DNA from: Coccinella septempunctata
Taxonomy: Eukaryota > Arthropoda > Insecta > Coleoptera > Coccinellidae
DNA length: 64,000 nt
NCBI RefSeq assembly: GCF_907165205.1
Contig: NC_058189.1
Span: forward strand, 22,070,001 to 22,134,000
Direction: 5' to 3'
This document shows, piece by piece, positions 32,884 to 44,307 of the stretch. The position numbers and the translations under genes were made by a program. The notes under the pieces are model-generated. The model worked only from the letters and a program-made list of their open reading frames with translations. It made no database searches and was not told the DNA's origin. Each line of letters starts with the position of its first letter. The first letter of the stretch is position 1.

Positions 32884-35591
32884 TGGCTGATACGACGATA
32901 AAGAACAATCTCATAATTGTCTCTTGGAACGTCGAAGGATTGAGAGCCCGCAGATCAGAATTCGAAGAACTGATTGAAGAGAAGAGACCGGATGTCATAG
33001 CTCTCCAAGAAACAAGACTTAACGCCAACGTTCGGATAGCATTTCCCAATTACGATATCTACAGAAATGATAGACCTAACAGCACAGGTGGCGTTGCTAT
33101 ACTGGCTAGAAAGAATATGGATCACCATTTCGACCAAATATTCAATGGACAAGAAGTAGAAGCAATATCGATTATTGTGAATACTAATCGAGGACAAGTG
33201 AAGATTATTTCAACTTATAAATCACCGGATAAGGACATGCTGGAAGAGGATCTAAAAATGCTACTAGAAGGAAGACACCCTAAAATCATAATTGGTGATC
33301 TCAACTGCAAATCGCAGGAATGGAATAGTAGAGTGGAAAATACCAACGGGAGAAGACTGAAGATTTATGCTGAAAAACTTGATGCAGTTGTAATAGGACC
33401 TGATATACCGACCTACATACCAAGAGTAAATGGACTACCTGATGTACTGGACATTGTCGTAATGAAAGACATCACTGAAGAAATCAGCATTGATACAATA
33501 GAAGACGGAACTTCAGACCACAATCCCATAGAATTCATAGTGGGACATGGCCCAAGAAACGAAGAAGAGACACAAACCAAGGATCGCACAGACTGGGAGA
33601 AATATAAGAATTTACTTCAGGAGAAAATCACGGAAATTCCCCAAATAAACATCCGGGATGAATTAGATGAAGCAGTTGAAAAATTGGAAAATCAAATAAA
33701 AGAAGCCTATGAAGAAAGCACCAAGAGAATAAGGAAACCAATTCCGAAACATTCACACGGAGATACGCCAAGGGATATAAAGGAACTTATAAAAAAGAAC
33801 AGAAGACTCAGAAAAATCTACAGAACAACAAAAAGAGAAGAAGACAAGAAGAAACTGAATAAGCATAGCCAGATATTGAAAAATGCTTTAACAGAACTGC
33901 GTAATAGCAGATGGCACCAGAGATTAAGGGAACTGAATACAATAGATCACTCGGCTTGGAAAATGCAAAAACGCTTACGACGAGAACGGACAGTTATACC
34001 TCCACTGCATGGAGCAAACGGAATGGTATATACGAGACTTGAGAAAGCCGAAGCACTGGCCGACTCAATTGAGAGAGAACCCAGAATAAATTACAGAAAT
34101 GATGATGACAATGAAGATCTAGAAGAAGAAGTGGAGGCAAACGAAGAACTGATGATGGAACCACCGGAAACCGAAACCATTCCAAACCCGGCTTCACCAA
34201 CAGAAATCAAAGAGATCATAATGAAATTGAAAAACAGGAAAGCGCCGGGAGAAGATAAGATAACGAATTATATGTTGAAGAAATTGCCTAGAAAAGGAAT
34301 AGCAGTCTTGACGAATATAACAAACGGAGTGATGAGGACCGAATACTACCCAAAGAGATGGAAAACTGCAGAAATGATAGTTTTCAACAAGCCTGGAAAG
34401 GAACGGAAATTTCCTCAAAATTATAGACCAATCAGCCTACTATCAGCACTAGGAAAAATCGTCGAGAGGGTTATCGCTAAAAGGCTGAATGAGGAAACAG
34501 AAATGTTGAAGATAATTCCACCTGAACAATTTGGATTTCGACGAGAACATTCGACTGAACTCCAATTACTACGGCTCATAGAATACGTCACCGAAGGAAT
34601 GCAGACCAAACAGGCCACAGGATTAGTTCTGATGGATATCGAGAGAGCTTTTGATAGAGTATGGCACGAAGGCCTAATCTACAAGATGAAAAAAGCAGGA
34701 TATTCGACCAAGCTGTGCAAGATTTTAAGGAACTATCTGAGGAATAGAAACTTTTATGTGAAAATAGATGGAGCAACCTCTCAAACCAGACAATTAGAAG
34801 CGGGAGTGCCTCAAGGATCGGTACTTGGACCTCTGCTTTACGTAATATACGTCTATGATATCCCGAAGAATGCTAGAAATATGCTCACCTTGTACGCAGA
34901 TGACACAGGAATAGCGTTCAGACATCGACGCCCAGAGATCATACACCGGAGACTGCAGGAAGCCATAGATGAATTACTCAAATGGTGCATCAAATGGAAA
35001 ATACAAATTAATGGAAGAAAGACTCAAGCAATATTACTGCAAAAGAGAAGATTGGGGATGGAAGAAAACCTTGAAGTTGATGGAGAAGAGATTGAATGGA
35101 AAAATGAAGCAACATACCTAGAAGTGACGCTTGACAGAGGACTTACATGGAAAAACCACATCAAATGTGCAGTTGATAAAACAAAAGCCGCAATGAGGAA
35201 ACTTTATCCACTCATAGGCAGAAGAAGTCATATGAATAAGAACATCAAGTTGACGATGATTAAAACAATTGCGCGACCACAACTCACATATGGTTCGGCG
35301 GCATGGGGCTTCGCAGCCAAGACCCACATCAAGAAAATACAGGCCACTGAGAATAAACTCCTTAGAATGGCGATGGACGTACCCTGGTTTGTTAGGAACA
35401 AACAAATCTACAAGGACTTGGAATGGGAACCAGTTACAGAATTTATGAAGAGAAAGGCGGAAAGGATATTCGACAAAGCCAAACAACATCCAAATGAGGA
35501 ACTACGAAGATTGGTCGACTACGATCCAACGGAAGAAGCTAGAAGGTCAAGAACCTACCACCGAAGACCCAGAGATCAGTTAAGGATTTAA
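32883..35591 (+). CDS. Jockey ORF2: endonuclease and reverse transcriptase, 902 residues, uninterrupted
   Basis: Endonuclease motifs are IIVSWNVEGL (N), VIALQETRL (E), IIIGDLNCKSQEWNS (D, N) and DGTSDHNPIEF (SDH). RT motifs are KAPGEDKITNYML, NYRPISLLSALGKIVERVI, FGFRREHSTELQLL, LVLMDIERAFDRVWHE, AGVPQGSVLGPLLYVIYVYD and YADDTGIAF. No stop or shift is seen over the full length. One departure is EATYLEVTLDRGLTW, where G is usual at the E (YLGVTLD). The start at 32883 is set by the TAATG overlap with ORF1, suggesting termination-reinitiation. The second copy at 46.8 kb supports family identity. Confidence 0.95.
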   Translation: MADTTIKNNLIIVSWNVEGLRARRSEFEELIEEKRPDVIALQETRLNANVRIAFPNYDIYRNDRPNSTGGVAILARKNMDHHFDQIFNGQEVEAISIIVNTNRGQVKIISTYKSPDKDMLEEDLKMLLEGRHPKIIIGDLNCKSQEWNSRVENTNGRRLKIYAEKLDAVVIGPDIPTYIPRVNGLPDVLDIVVMKDITEEISIDTIEDGTSDHNPIEFIVGHGPRNEEETQTKDRTDWEKYKNLLQEKITEIPQINIRDELDEAVEKLENQIKEAYEESTKRIRKPIPKHSHGDTPRDIKELIKKNRRLRKIYRTTKREEDKKKLNKHSQILKNALTELRNSRWHQRLRELNTIDHSAWKMQKRLRRERTVIPPLHGANGMVYTRLEKAEALADSIEREPRINYRNDDDNEDLEEEVEANEELMMEPPETETIPNPASPTEIKEIIMKLKNRKAPGEDKITNYMLKKLPRKGIAVLTNITNGVMRTEYYPKRWKTAEMIVFNKPGKERKFPQNYRPISLLSALGKIVERVIAKRLNEETEMLKIIPPEQFGFRREHSTELQLLRLIEYVTEGMQTKQATGLVLMDIERAFDRVWHEGLIYKMKKAGYSTKLCKILRNYLRNRNFYVKIDGATSQTRQLEAGVPQGSVLGPLLYVIYVYDIPKNARNMLTLYADDTGIAFRHRRPEIIHRRLQEAIDELLKWCIKWKIQINGRKTQAILLQKRRLGMEENLEVDGEEIEWKNEATYLEVTLDRGLTWKNHIKCAVDKTKAAMRKLYPLIGRRSHMNKNIKLTMIKTIARPQLTYGSAAWGFAAKTHIKKIQATENKLLRMAMDVPWFVRNKQIYKDLEWEPVTEFMKRKAERIFDKAKQHPNEELRRLVDYDPTEEARRSRTYHRRPRDQLRI

Positions 35592-35854
35592 ATGTAACCA
35601 AAGAAGAGCTTAACCTATAAAAGCTATAGGCAGCATACAAATATCAACACGACTACGATCGTGTGAGAGTCCAGAAACCATAAGAGTCAACTGGTTAATA
35701 GGCAAAATGCCCGGAACCTATGAAGAAGCAGTTAAGGGTTTTTAGTGGGTCTCGAGCTCAGAGAGTGAGAATCCCCACACTGTTCCCCCTCAGGAGAGGG
35801 TGTGTTCGTCTGTTTGCAGATTTTCCCCCTGCTACACAAAAAAAAAAAAAAAAA
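35592..35854 (+). other. Jockey 3' UTR and poly(A)
   Basis: About 245 bp of GC-richer sequence, then an A-run of about 17. Its distal part (GTTTTTAGTGGGTCTCGAGC... TTTCCCCCTGCTACACAAA) is repeated at 48665-48780 behind the second Jockey copy, confirming that it belongs to the element. Confidence 0.85.
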
Positions 35855-35900
35855 ACAAGAGGGATGCTAACGACAAAACATTAAATAAAAAGTCAGTAGA
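35855..35900 (-). pseudogene. Remaining upstream piece of the LINE split by the Jockey element
   Basis: Read on the minus strand through the target duplication into 31020, the codons spell DFLFNVLSLASLLSK and then VTVFLMCEYAIIFSAYG in the endonuclease frame. The piece fades into AATATT-rich DNA near 35900, which is taken as the 5' truncation point of that LINE. Confidence 0.7.
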
Positions 35901-36715
35901 ATATTTCACGGATATAACATATAACCTAAAATATTCCGCACAAAAATCCGGAGATGTGTTGAAATATTCCTGCAGTATTTCATATATATTTATTTAAATA
36001 AATGAATTCTTATATGAAAACGTTTCAGTGAAATCAAAATATCACTTCCTGAAATATTTCATGAAATATTAACAATTTATTTGGGCTTCCACTTCATCTT
36101 TCAGAAATATTGCAAAGAAATATTCTGGAGCGATTCTGAAATATTTATTGTAGTATTACTTGAAACGTTAATGAAATGTTCAGTTGCATTATAGGTACTT
36201 TGGAAGACAAAATATTTCATACATATAAGCGATCTTTATACGAATTATTGGCCAGCCAATCTTTCAAAGAGCATTCAGTAAGATGTCGGGAATGAAAATT
36301 GATATAATTTTTACACTTTCAGCTTTTCATCGAAAATCTTCCACTGAAATATTACTTTAAGGTTTTTTTCAATGTATTATGTAGACGAATTAGAAATATT
36401 TAGTTTATATTCCTGCAAATATTTTTTGAAAAATTTAAGACATATTTCTCACAAATATTCTGATTCCTATGGATATTTATTCTTCTGAAATATTGCAAAA
36501 GCTGTCATAAAAATTTCGTAGAATATTATTTCATGAAATATTAATGAATCTTATGAAGTCATATTTCATGAAACATTTATTACATATCATTGAAATATTC
36601 TGCCAATCTTGCGAAAACTTTCTTGCCGTAAATATTCTCGAAATCTTTCATAAATATTTCAATGAAATCTTTCTTGAGAATATTTTGAAATTTTTCACTG
36701 CAATATTCCATGCTG
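35901..36715. repeat. AATATT-rich non-coding domain, second copy type
   Basis: I count about 20 AATATT hexamers in about 815 bp, typically as GAAATATTT or GAAATATTC; one or two would be expected at this composition. Spacing is irregular, so it is not a simple tandem array. No gene was recognised. It abuts the 5' end of a minus-strand LINE, as the domain at 24.66 kb does. Confidence 0.6.
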
Positions 36716-37300
36716 TGTGGGCCGCTTGCAGAGGTAGGGGGTTAATACAATGGAGTTCCCCCCGGTGCTCCAAGGTTGAAACCAGTTGGGACTAGTCTTC
36801 TATCTAGCCACGCATCCTTCGACCTGGTTCCCCGTCTTGGATTTAGAATTTTTGATGAGGTTGTTTCATCTTGGTCCAGGTGTTTAAGCCAAGACCCCCC
36901 CACTCCATTGGCCCGCGAGACATGACCACAGACAGCCAAGAAGCGTTGATGTAACAGGATGGTCCTGAGGTTAGCTCGAGATCCCATCTGGCATCGTATT
37001 CCTGGTGCAATCCCTTGGCCACGACACTACAGCCGGGACAGGAGAAGTCCGCGGCAAGGTATTTAAAAGGCTGCCAGTTGAGATTTTAAGCACAACGAGC
37101 CGATTTTATTTCCCTGCTGGCCTCCTCCTCAAATGAAATCATCGTTAGAGGCCGTCCTCCTATCCGCCACCTGGAGACGCGCCGGGCTGGTGCTTCACCC
37201 CTCACACTATACGAGCATACACACTCGTACACTCGCACGTGCACCCGGATTTTCATGATAACAAAGAATGTGTTTTTAATATTCACTATCACACTAATGT
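36716..37300. other. GC-richer unidentified block, likely a repeat
   Basis: Base composition changes sharply from the flanking AT-rich DNA. A minus-strand frame (36987-36742, MGSRANLRTILLHQRFLAVC...) and another at 37292-37086 (RWRIGGRPLTMISFEEEASREI) look protein-like but lack motifs I can name. I suspect an old mobile-element fragment. Confidence 0.35.
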
Positions 37301-38470
37301 TTAGAATAGTAATTCATGATTTTGTTTTTAGGTCGAAGTTCAATTCTTCTTCCTTGATTAAAGTGTTGTTTACATATAGTATATTTACTTGACAGAATGA
37401 TAGTGACAGTTGAGTCCAATAAAGTGGCGTACAATAAAGTAGTCAATTGTGGACTCTAAACGAATTCATAAATAAAGTGTTTATAATGCAGTTGAACATA
37501 AAATATATTTTATTACTTGTTGATCCATGCAATCAATAAAATAATACAATAAAGGAAGCCATATTATCCATATTTTTTCCTTTGCATTAATCGGTTTTTT
37601 ACTTTGAAAATTATGCGAATGAAAGAATAGTACTGTGATAAATTATTCGTATCAGAAAAATTCTAAACTACTGATATTTCTTCACCAGTACATTGGTGTT
37701 TATATTATTTGATAAGAATAAATTGTCAAGTAGTTTTCTTGTGTTCACATGGACAATTCGAATTTCCTGCAATGTATGGAGAACAGACTGAAAGCACAGA
37801 AATTGAATTCGTTTTTTTTGTTTGACAACACCCAGCTTTTTTTTCAAAACCAGATCTTCTCAAGCTTCACCCCAGTCCACCAGAGGTCGCGGTGAACAAT
37901 GTTTCAAAATATTGTGAGAGTTTCCTATCTACTCCACCTTAATCTATGCACACAATATACAAATTGATAAATGAATAAACAAAACTCTCACAGCAGGTTT
38001 CATAAAACTTCGACTATCCAAATAACAATTTGACAGTCACTCGGTTCCCAAATCGAAATCCATAAAACCTCTGCATTTCTGAATCAAAGATTGATTGAAC
38101 TGAGAATAGATAGCCTACTCGAATAACAATCTTTAGCGCCATCTGTTTTTACGGTAGACGTATTAATTTCAAAAAAAAAATTGTTGATGTTGATTGCGAA
38201 ATTATTTTTAAGAAAAATGAGACCTAATACGAATCTTCTACGATTTTTAGTCCCCGTATTTTCTAGTATATTCAAAGTCAGTGCAATTTCTTTTAGTGTA
38301 GCATATGAAAGATACTGAGCACTTCTCTGTCTCTTCACTCGATGATATTAAATCGAATTCTTTTCATATCCACTATTTCACATAAAACTCGCCATAAATA
38401 TTTTTTCTACAAGCGTGCGCGTTCAACCTTTTTTCCGCACGCATTCCAAGTTGCAAAGAGTCACTTTCCC
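37301..38470. other. AT-rich stretch without recognised features
   Basis: Only short spurious frames were seen, with no splice-consistent exons and no clear repeats beyond homopolymer runs. Confidence 0.4.
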
Positions 38471-38476
38471 AAAGAG

Positions 38477-38552
38477 TGCGGGAAAAACGCCTGCTATTTC
38501 TTTCCCGCACGCATTTGCGTGCGAGAATGGATTAGCAGGCGTTTTTCCCGCA
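38477..38552. repeat. Perfect 20-bp hairpin arms, GC-rich
   Basis: TGCGGGAAAAACGCCTGCTA at 38477-38496 is the exact reverse complement of 38533-38552. Inside is a further palindrome, CGCACGCATTTGCGTGCG. This is probably the core of a small palindromic repeat related in style to 38753-38851. Confidence 0.8.
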
Positions 38553-38752
38553 CGCAAATCTTATAGAATAAATTAAATTCTATCATGTCTCTCTATGCAC
38601 CGAACGTCAACGATGAGTAACCCATGGTAACGACATGCAGAATTACTTCTGTCATTTTATATGAATTAATCAAATGAGATATGATCTGTATCGTGCAATT
38701 GATATATTTATATATTTCAAGCGCTTGTAGAAAAAATATTGTTCCTAACTCT

Positions 38753-38851
38753 TGCGGAAAGTGTCTTGCCCGCACTCAACTGCTTACCCGAACTCTGCTT
38801 CGCATCGTTCGGGCAACGGCAGTTTCGTGCGGGCAAGTATCACTTTCCGCA
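38753..38851. repeat. 99-bp palindromic repeat
   Basis: The left arm reads TGCGGAAAGTGTCTTGCCCG and the right arm ends CGGGCAAGTATCACTTTCCGCA; the arms pair over about 30 bp with small mismatches. The loop contains the inner pair CCCGAAC...GTTCGGG. This is MITE- or hairpin-like. Confidence 0.75.
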
Positions 38852-39084
38852 CTTGATAGGAAAATAACTATTTCCAATGATTTTATTGAAGTTTTTTTAT
38901 TCATTCAATAAAATACAGAGTTAGGGCCAGGCCTACCACACTCAAGAAAATTAACATATTCATTCTGAGTAAAATCTAGAATACATCAATAAATGAAAAT
39001 TGGAAGAAAAAGTGTATCAAGGTAAAAAAAACACACATACACACATATACATTTCCACTGTCACGAGTATTACCGGCGTACGCG

Positions 39085-39175
39085 GCGGCACAAACTGTCA
39101 TAATTGTTTTTGAAGGCATTAACCGACACCGAGTTCACTACCGTCGATGGCAAACCATTCCACAGTCAAAACACC
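39085..39175 (-). pseudogene. LINE ORF2 C-terminal fragment
   Basis: On the minus strand one frame reads LWNGLPSTVVNSVSVNAF followed by KNNYDSL. This is the widespread LINE C-terminal signature (WN-x-LP-x-x-VV-x-x-x-S-x-x-x-FK). The rest of the element is not recognisable; upstream sequence to about 39330 may belong to it. Confidence 0.6.
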
Positions 39176-39787
39176 CTGTTAGGCTACCCGCACATTGAGG
39201 GTAGTCCATCACAGTACAGCAGAGCCCAGCCTAGTAGAGGATTTTGTAACGAATGCAATCAAATAGAACGCCGCATATTGGATGTAGCAGAGCAAAGGCG
39301 ACGTAGTAACAGAGTACCGTGATCTGCGTCGGTTGTGGAGTGCGCACAGTTTCTTCTGAAGAGGTTTTCTCTTCTAAACTACTTCGGAAATTCTATATAT
39401 CATCAGAATGGATCATTTTTGCATGAAAGTGTTCATACCTCAAACATACTGTGAGTTTTACTTCAGTTTACATAGGCTGTTGTGCAGTACAATCTCTTCC
39501 TTGTATTTTAGTTTAAATCAACTCATGTAGTTCTTCCAGCTGTTGTTTATTACTCGAAAATATATTCTCATTTGATTATTACTTAATTCTTTCAATACAT
39601 TGATTTCCCTACGAGTAATTCTTTTCCTTAAATAATCACTTTTTCATATTGATTTATTATGCCTTTTGGACAAACTATATAAAATATTTTGCTATTTCCG
39701 AATCTGACTCCGAATCGGAAAGTACGTTTACCTGAACGACTGGATACAAATTTTTGTAAGAAACTAACCAAAAGGAACAGAAGCAAC

Positions 39788-40844
39788 TATACTGCATTCA
39801 AATTTATTTCAGCAGTCGGTTGGCCATGAAATAATTTTCTCAAATTTTTGTAACTAGAACGAAGTTAGGTTGGCACTCATGAAATGTCGTTAATGTCATA
39901 ACGCCGTTGCCACAACTTATATCAGTTTTTATTACGAAAATGCCGAAAGTGATTGAATGATTGAAAAATGAGACAGGGTTTCAGGAAGTGCTATTTAGAA
40001 TTCAGGTCCGCTCATTCAAATAGTTATACCCTGATATTCTAAAATCCACAATAAGTCATACGCTAGCGAACATATTCAATGTAAGAGAATTTATATAATG
40101 TTTCATCTGAATCTAAACGACTTATATTTCAGCTGGATATTTCCACAATCAGAAAGATTGTGAATGAAGAGGATGACAAAGAATTTTTCTATTGGGAGAC
40201 CCAAAAAAGTACTACTAAATACCTAATTATTATTATTACATCAATTTATTAAGATGAATAGCCACAAATACGCGCAAGTTGCCCTGTTACTTGTTTATTT
40301 ATGTGAAATTTTTGTTCAACGGTGAAGTTGCATCTTAACTTGAAACTTCCTTCAATTCCTTTTACTGATATTGATGCAAGATGATTTTTGTTGAAGAATT
40401 CAACATTCTTGTAATTATCTGTTAATTACTTCGGGAGATACACATTTCTAACCACTGCATCATATGCATTTCATCTTCGGCTTAATATTTTTGAAATCTA
40501 CAAATGATGTACGCCAAAGAAGATAACTCTCCTCAAGCTAGTGCATATTATGGTATTATACTGATCTCTTGTATTTTCCATGCAAATAACTGGATTTGGT
40601 ATGCCTTCAATACGTTTGTATAAACTTCAATTAAGTTCGTCACATATTTTCCGAAGAGATTCGACATTGTGATAAAATACGTAATAACAGAAACTTTTAC
40701 GTAGAACGGGCAACATAGCGTTGATTTAAAACCCAAAAATGTTTTGACAAGCGTCATAACCCCACATTTTTCTACTATACAGAGTGAAATGTGTCAAATT
40801 TCCATGGCCAACCGACTGCTTAAATGAAATTGAATGAAGTATAT
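39788..40844. mobile_element. Inverted-repeat element, copy 1 (internally deleted)
   Basis: The ends are inverted: AGCAGTCGGTTGGCCATG near 39811 and its complement near 40803-40820. Both extend outward through a TTCATTCAAATTTATTT-like stretch to a TATAC end. Compared with copy 2 it lacks about 130 bp near 40210. Both copies contain a decayed frame with a putative intron acceptor (TATATTTCAG) followed by codons for STIRKIVNEEDDKEF, resembling a helix-turn-helix region of Tc1/mariner-type transposases. Flanking TA fits that group. Confidence 0.75.
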
Positions 40845-40849
40845 CTACC

Positions 40850-42039
40850 TATACTTCATTCAAATTTATTTCAGCAGTCGGTTGGCCATGAAATAATTTT
40901 CTCAAGTTTTTGCAACTAGAACGAAGTTAGGTTGGCACTCATGAAATGTCGTTAATGTCATAACGCCGTTGCCACAACTAATATCAATGTTTATTACGAA
41001 AATGCCGAAAGTGATTGAAAAAAGAGACAGGGTTTCAGGAAGTGCTATTTAGAATTCAGGTCCGCTCATTCAAATAGTTATACCCTGATATTCTAAAATC
41101 CAAAATACTTCAGACGGTAGCGAACATATTCAATGTAAGAGAATTTATATAATGTTTCATCTGAATCTAAACGACTTATATTTCAGCTGGATATTTCCAC
41201 AATCAGAAAGATTGTGAATGAAGAGGATGACAAAGAATTTGCTTCTATTGGGAGACCCAAAAAAGTGCTGGCATTTGTTTGAGTGAATTAATGCGAAAAG
41301 TTTACTACAGGATTTTCGATAAATGTCATCGGAGAATTAGTTCCCTAAAATGGATTTTTCTATTTTTCATTTGACTTGTCCTATACAATGTAAATGTCTC
41401 AAGGTACTAATAAATACCTAATTATTATTATTACATCAATGTAATAAGATGAATAGCCACAAATACGTGCAAGTTGCCCTGTTACTTGTTTATTCCTGTG
41501 AAATTTTTGTTCAAAGGTTCATCTTAACTTGAAACTTCCTTCAATTCCTTTTACTTATATTGATGCAAGATGATTTTTGTTGAAGAATTTAACATTCTTG
41601 TAATTATCTGTTAATTCCTTCGTGAGATGCCCATTCCCAACCACTGCATCACATGCATTTCATCTTCGGGTTAATATTTTTGAAATCTACAAATGATGTA
41701 AGCCAAAGAAGATAACGAACATTAACTCTCATCAAGCTAGTGCATATTATGATATGATACGGATCTCTTGTATTTTCCATGCAAATAACTGTATTTGGTT
41801 TGCCTTCAATCAGTTTGTATGAACTTCAATGTTCGTCACATATTTTCCGAAGAGATTCGACATTGTGATAAAGTACGTAATAACAGAAACTTTTACGTAG
41901 AACGGGCAACATAGTGTTGATTTAAAACCCAAAAATGTTTTGACAAGCTTCAGAACCCCACATTTTCCTACTATACAGAGTGAAATGTGTCAAATTTCCA
42001 TGGCCAACCGACTGCTAAAAAAAAATTGAATGAAGTATA
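40850..42039. mobile_element. Inverted-repeat element, copy 2, head-to-tail with copy 1
   Basis: It has the same ends and high similarity throughout, separated from copy 1 by only about 5 bp. The frame after the TTTCAG acceptor is better preserved here: LDISTIRKIVNEEDDKEF, then ASIGRPKKVLAF and a stop. An upstream segment encodes MPKVIEKRDRVSGSAI. This is probably a deletion derivative of an autonomous IS630/Tc1/mariner-type element; that placement is inference. Confidence 0.75.
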
Positions 42040-42044
42040 CGTGC

Positions 42045-44000
42045 AATATGCGTCTATCGCTTCCCTATGCTTCGCTAGGCTACTCTACTCTCAATGTGCG
42101 GGGATAGTTCAGGCAGAGCACAGGAATAGTTTTCCTCTATAGTTCCTGTGAACGAAGGTAATTTCATGATGGATAATCTCTCTTCATAGCTCGGACGCAC
42201 AATCCCATATGGCAGGCGCGTAGCTCGGCGTTGGATACCCTCCAACAGGACCAAATCATTATTCAGTACTGGACACCATAAAGGGCCAGCAAACTCCAAG
42301 ATGGCGCGGACATAAATCTTGAATAGGGCAGCACATGTAGAGGCCTCGAATCTGTTGAAGGCCTTCTGTATCATGAACAGAGATCTTTAAGCCCTATTCG
42401 CAATGGAGACAATGTGGTCGCACCAGCTGAGATTAATAATAAGAGTAATAATCACACCAATGTCACAATGACTGCTATAGGTGTTTATGGGGATGCTGTC
42501 TAGATGGTACTGATGTCGGGGATTGAGGGAACCTAGGTGTAAAACAGCACATTTTTCCTTTTTGAGGGGCAACTGCCACTCCCGGCACCAACTGCTCAAC
42601 GTTTCTAAGTCCTCCTGAAGTTCTCCAGTGGCATTGGTAGGGAATCCGTACAATTTGGTGTCATCGGCAAATTGAGAACAGTTTGATTTCAGGATCTTAG
42701 GTAAATCGGATATAAAGAGGAGGAAAAGAAGAGGTCCCAATACAGAACCTTGCGGAACGCCGCTTAAAACTGGCCTCGGTGAAGACAAAGATTTGCCATC
42801 CCGAACTTGGAAGACTCTATCGGTGAGAAATGCCTCGATCCAACAGAGAAGGGATCCCCACATGCTTTGCCTTGTGGAGGAAGAGCCTATGAAGTACACG
42901 GTCGAATGCTCCTGAAAAATCCAAATAGATTACGTCAACTGGATGGGACTTGTCCAGGGATTTTGACCAGAAATTGAGGCACTCAAGAAGGTTGGTAACG
43001 ACCGAACGACCTGGTAGGAAACCGTGTTGACTGTCAGGTAAAAGGCGGCTTTCAAGGGCGAAATGAAGGACTCCTTCATTAATGATTTCCTCTGATATGA
43101 TTGGGACCAAACTTATGGGACGGTAATTGGCAGCATTACTCTTGTCTCTTTTTTTAAAGATAGGTGTCACCAATGCACTTCGCCAAGTTGAAGGCAAGCG
43201 AGACGTCTCAAACGATCGAATGAACAGGAGGGAGAGGGGGTATGAAAGGGGTTTGGCACATTGCTTCAAAAACTTGGCAGAGAAACTATCAGTACCTGGC
43301 GAGGAGTTGGCATTTAGGGCAGAAAGGTATGCTTCAACAACCGAGAGAAGAAAACTTATGTCTATGATTTCCGAAGAATTATATGAACCCGTCGGTGTAG
43401 GGAAATTGGTACATCCCCTGGTTAAGGAGGAGGCAAAATAATCCGCCAGCACATTTGCAAATTCTTTGGGACCGGAGCACGGTTGGTCGGTGGAGTTTGT
43501 AACAAGTGGAGTGTCAACTTTAGAGTTGAGGGTTGATCTAACATATTCAAGGAACTTTTCTTATCCCTTGAACTAACTAATTTAGATTCTTAAAACTTTT
43601 TGTGGTTTTTTATGAAAGAAGAAAAAAAATTACAGAATCTTCGATGATCGTTGTAGTCCTCCATCCGTTTTCGGCGTTGGAAACGCTGCCATATTGATTT
43701 TTTGTGGCGTATTAGCTTCAGAATGTGTTGATCAATCCAAGGTTGAGATGGAACTTGAATAATTGCTTTTTCATGGGAGCATTCAACTATCAAATTCTGG
43801 AGGATTGATGCGAAGGAATTCCAATGATATAAAATAGGTAGGCTAGGAAGTTGTCAATTGAGACGTACATTGATAGACGAAAGTATTCAGTTGTGAATCG
43901 ATTCAATACATTATTGAAGGTCTTCAGGATGACACTCCTGATAAGAGCAAGGAATTTCAGCGCATTCAAATAGTTGGGGAGCCGAAGAGAGAAATTCCGG
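42045..44000 (-). pseudogene. Degenerate LINE (linker plus reverse transcriptase)
   Basis: Pieces in several minus-strand frames read in order. The linker (QPWIDQHILKLIRHKKSIWQRF) lies at about 43.7 kb; LNANSSPGTDSFSAKFLK, NYRPISLVPIISEEIINEGV and HGFLPGRSVVTNLL follow. Next come VIYLDFSGAFDRVLHRLF (motif A), GVPQGSVLGPLLFLLFISD (motif B) and CSQFADDTKLYGFP (motif C), then a thumb region with FEASTCAALFKIYVRAILEF at 42.1-42.37 kb. Multiple frameshifts and stops mark it as an old copy. It belongs to the Jockey/CR1 superfamily, clade uncertain. Neither ORF1 nor a 3' tail was identified. Confidence 0.87.
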
Positions 44001-44307
44001 ATTTACTCGAGCGTGTCAGATTAATATAAGGGGACATACCTTGGACCCTGTAGATTACCTCTACCAAAAATTAGACCTGTATATAGGATAGCTTGTCGGA
44101 ATAGTAAAAAAAAAACTAGTGAGCCCAACGATCTATTTTTTCGGTGGATCTATCTTTTACCACCAAATCAATAAAAAAAACGTCATAAGCGAAAATAAAA
44201 TCAATCAATCAAATCAACCCGATTTATACACTGTAGTGATGTTTACCCCCGGCCGGGCTGTCCAGTTTCAAGAACGACTATTCCAACACGGTTAATACCG
44301 TATGTTT

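Larger units (their letters stand above)
31032..35854 (+). mobile_element. Full-length Jockey element with 11-bp target duplication
   Basis: The element has a 5' UTR with 66-bp tandem repeats, ORF1 (three zinc knuckles), ORF2 (endonuclease plus RT), a 3' UTR and an A-run at 35838-35854. ACAAGAGGGAT occurs at 31021-31031 and again at 35855-35865, a classic target-site duplication. Removing the element plus one copy restores an open endonuclease reading frame in the host LINE. The exact 5' base is slightly ambiguous because ACAAGAGGGA recurs at 31041. ORF1 has one frameshift. Confidence 0.9.

Noticed and set aside
36742..37292. Host gene call for the protein-like minus-strand frames
   Set aside because: No splice sites, family motif or start context supports a gene; the abrupt base-composition change fits a repeat better.
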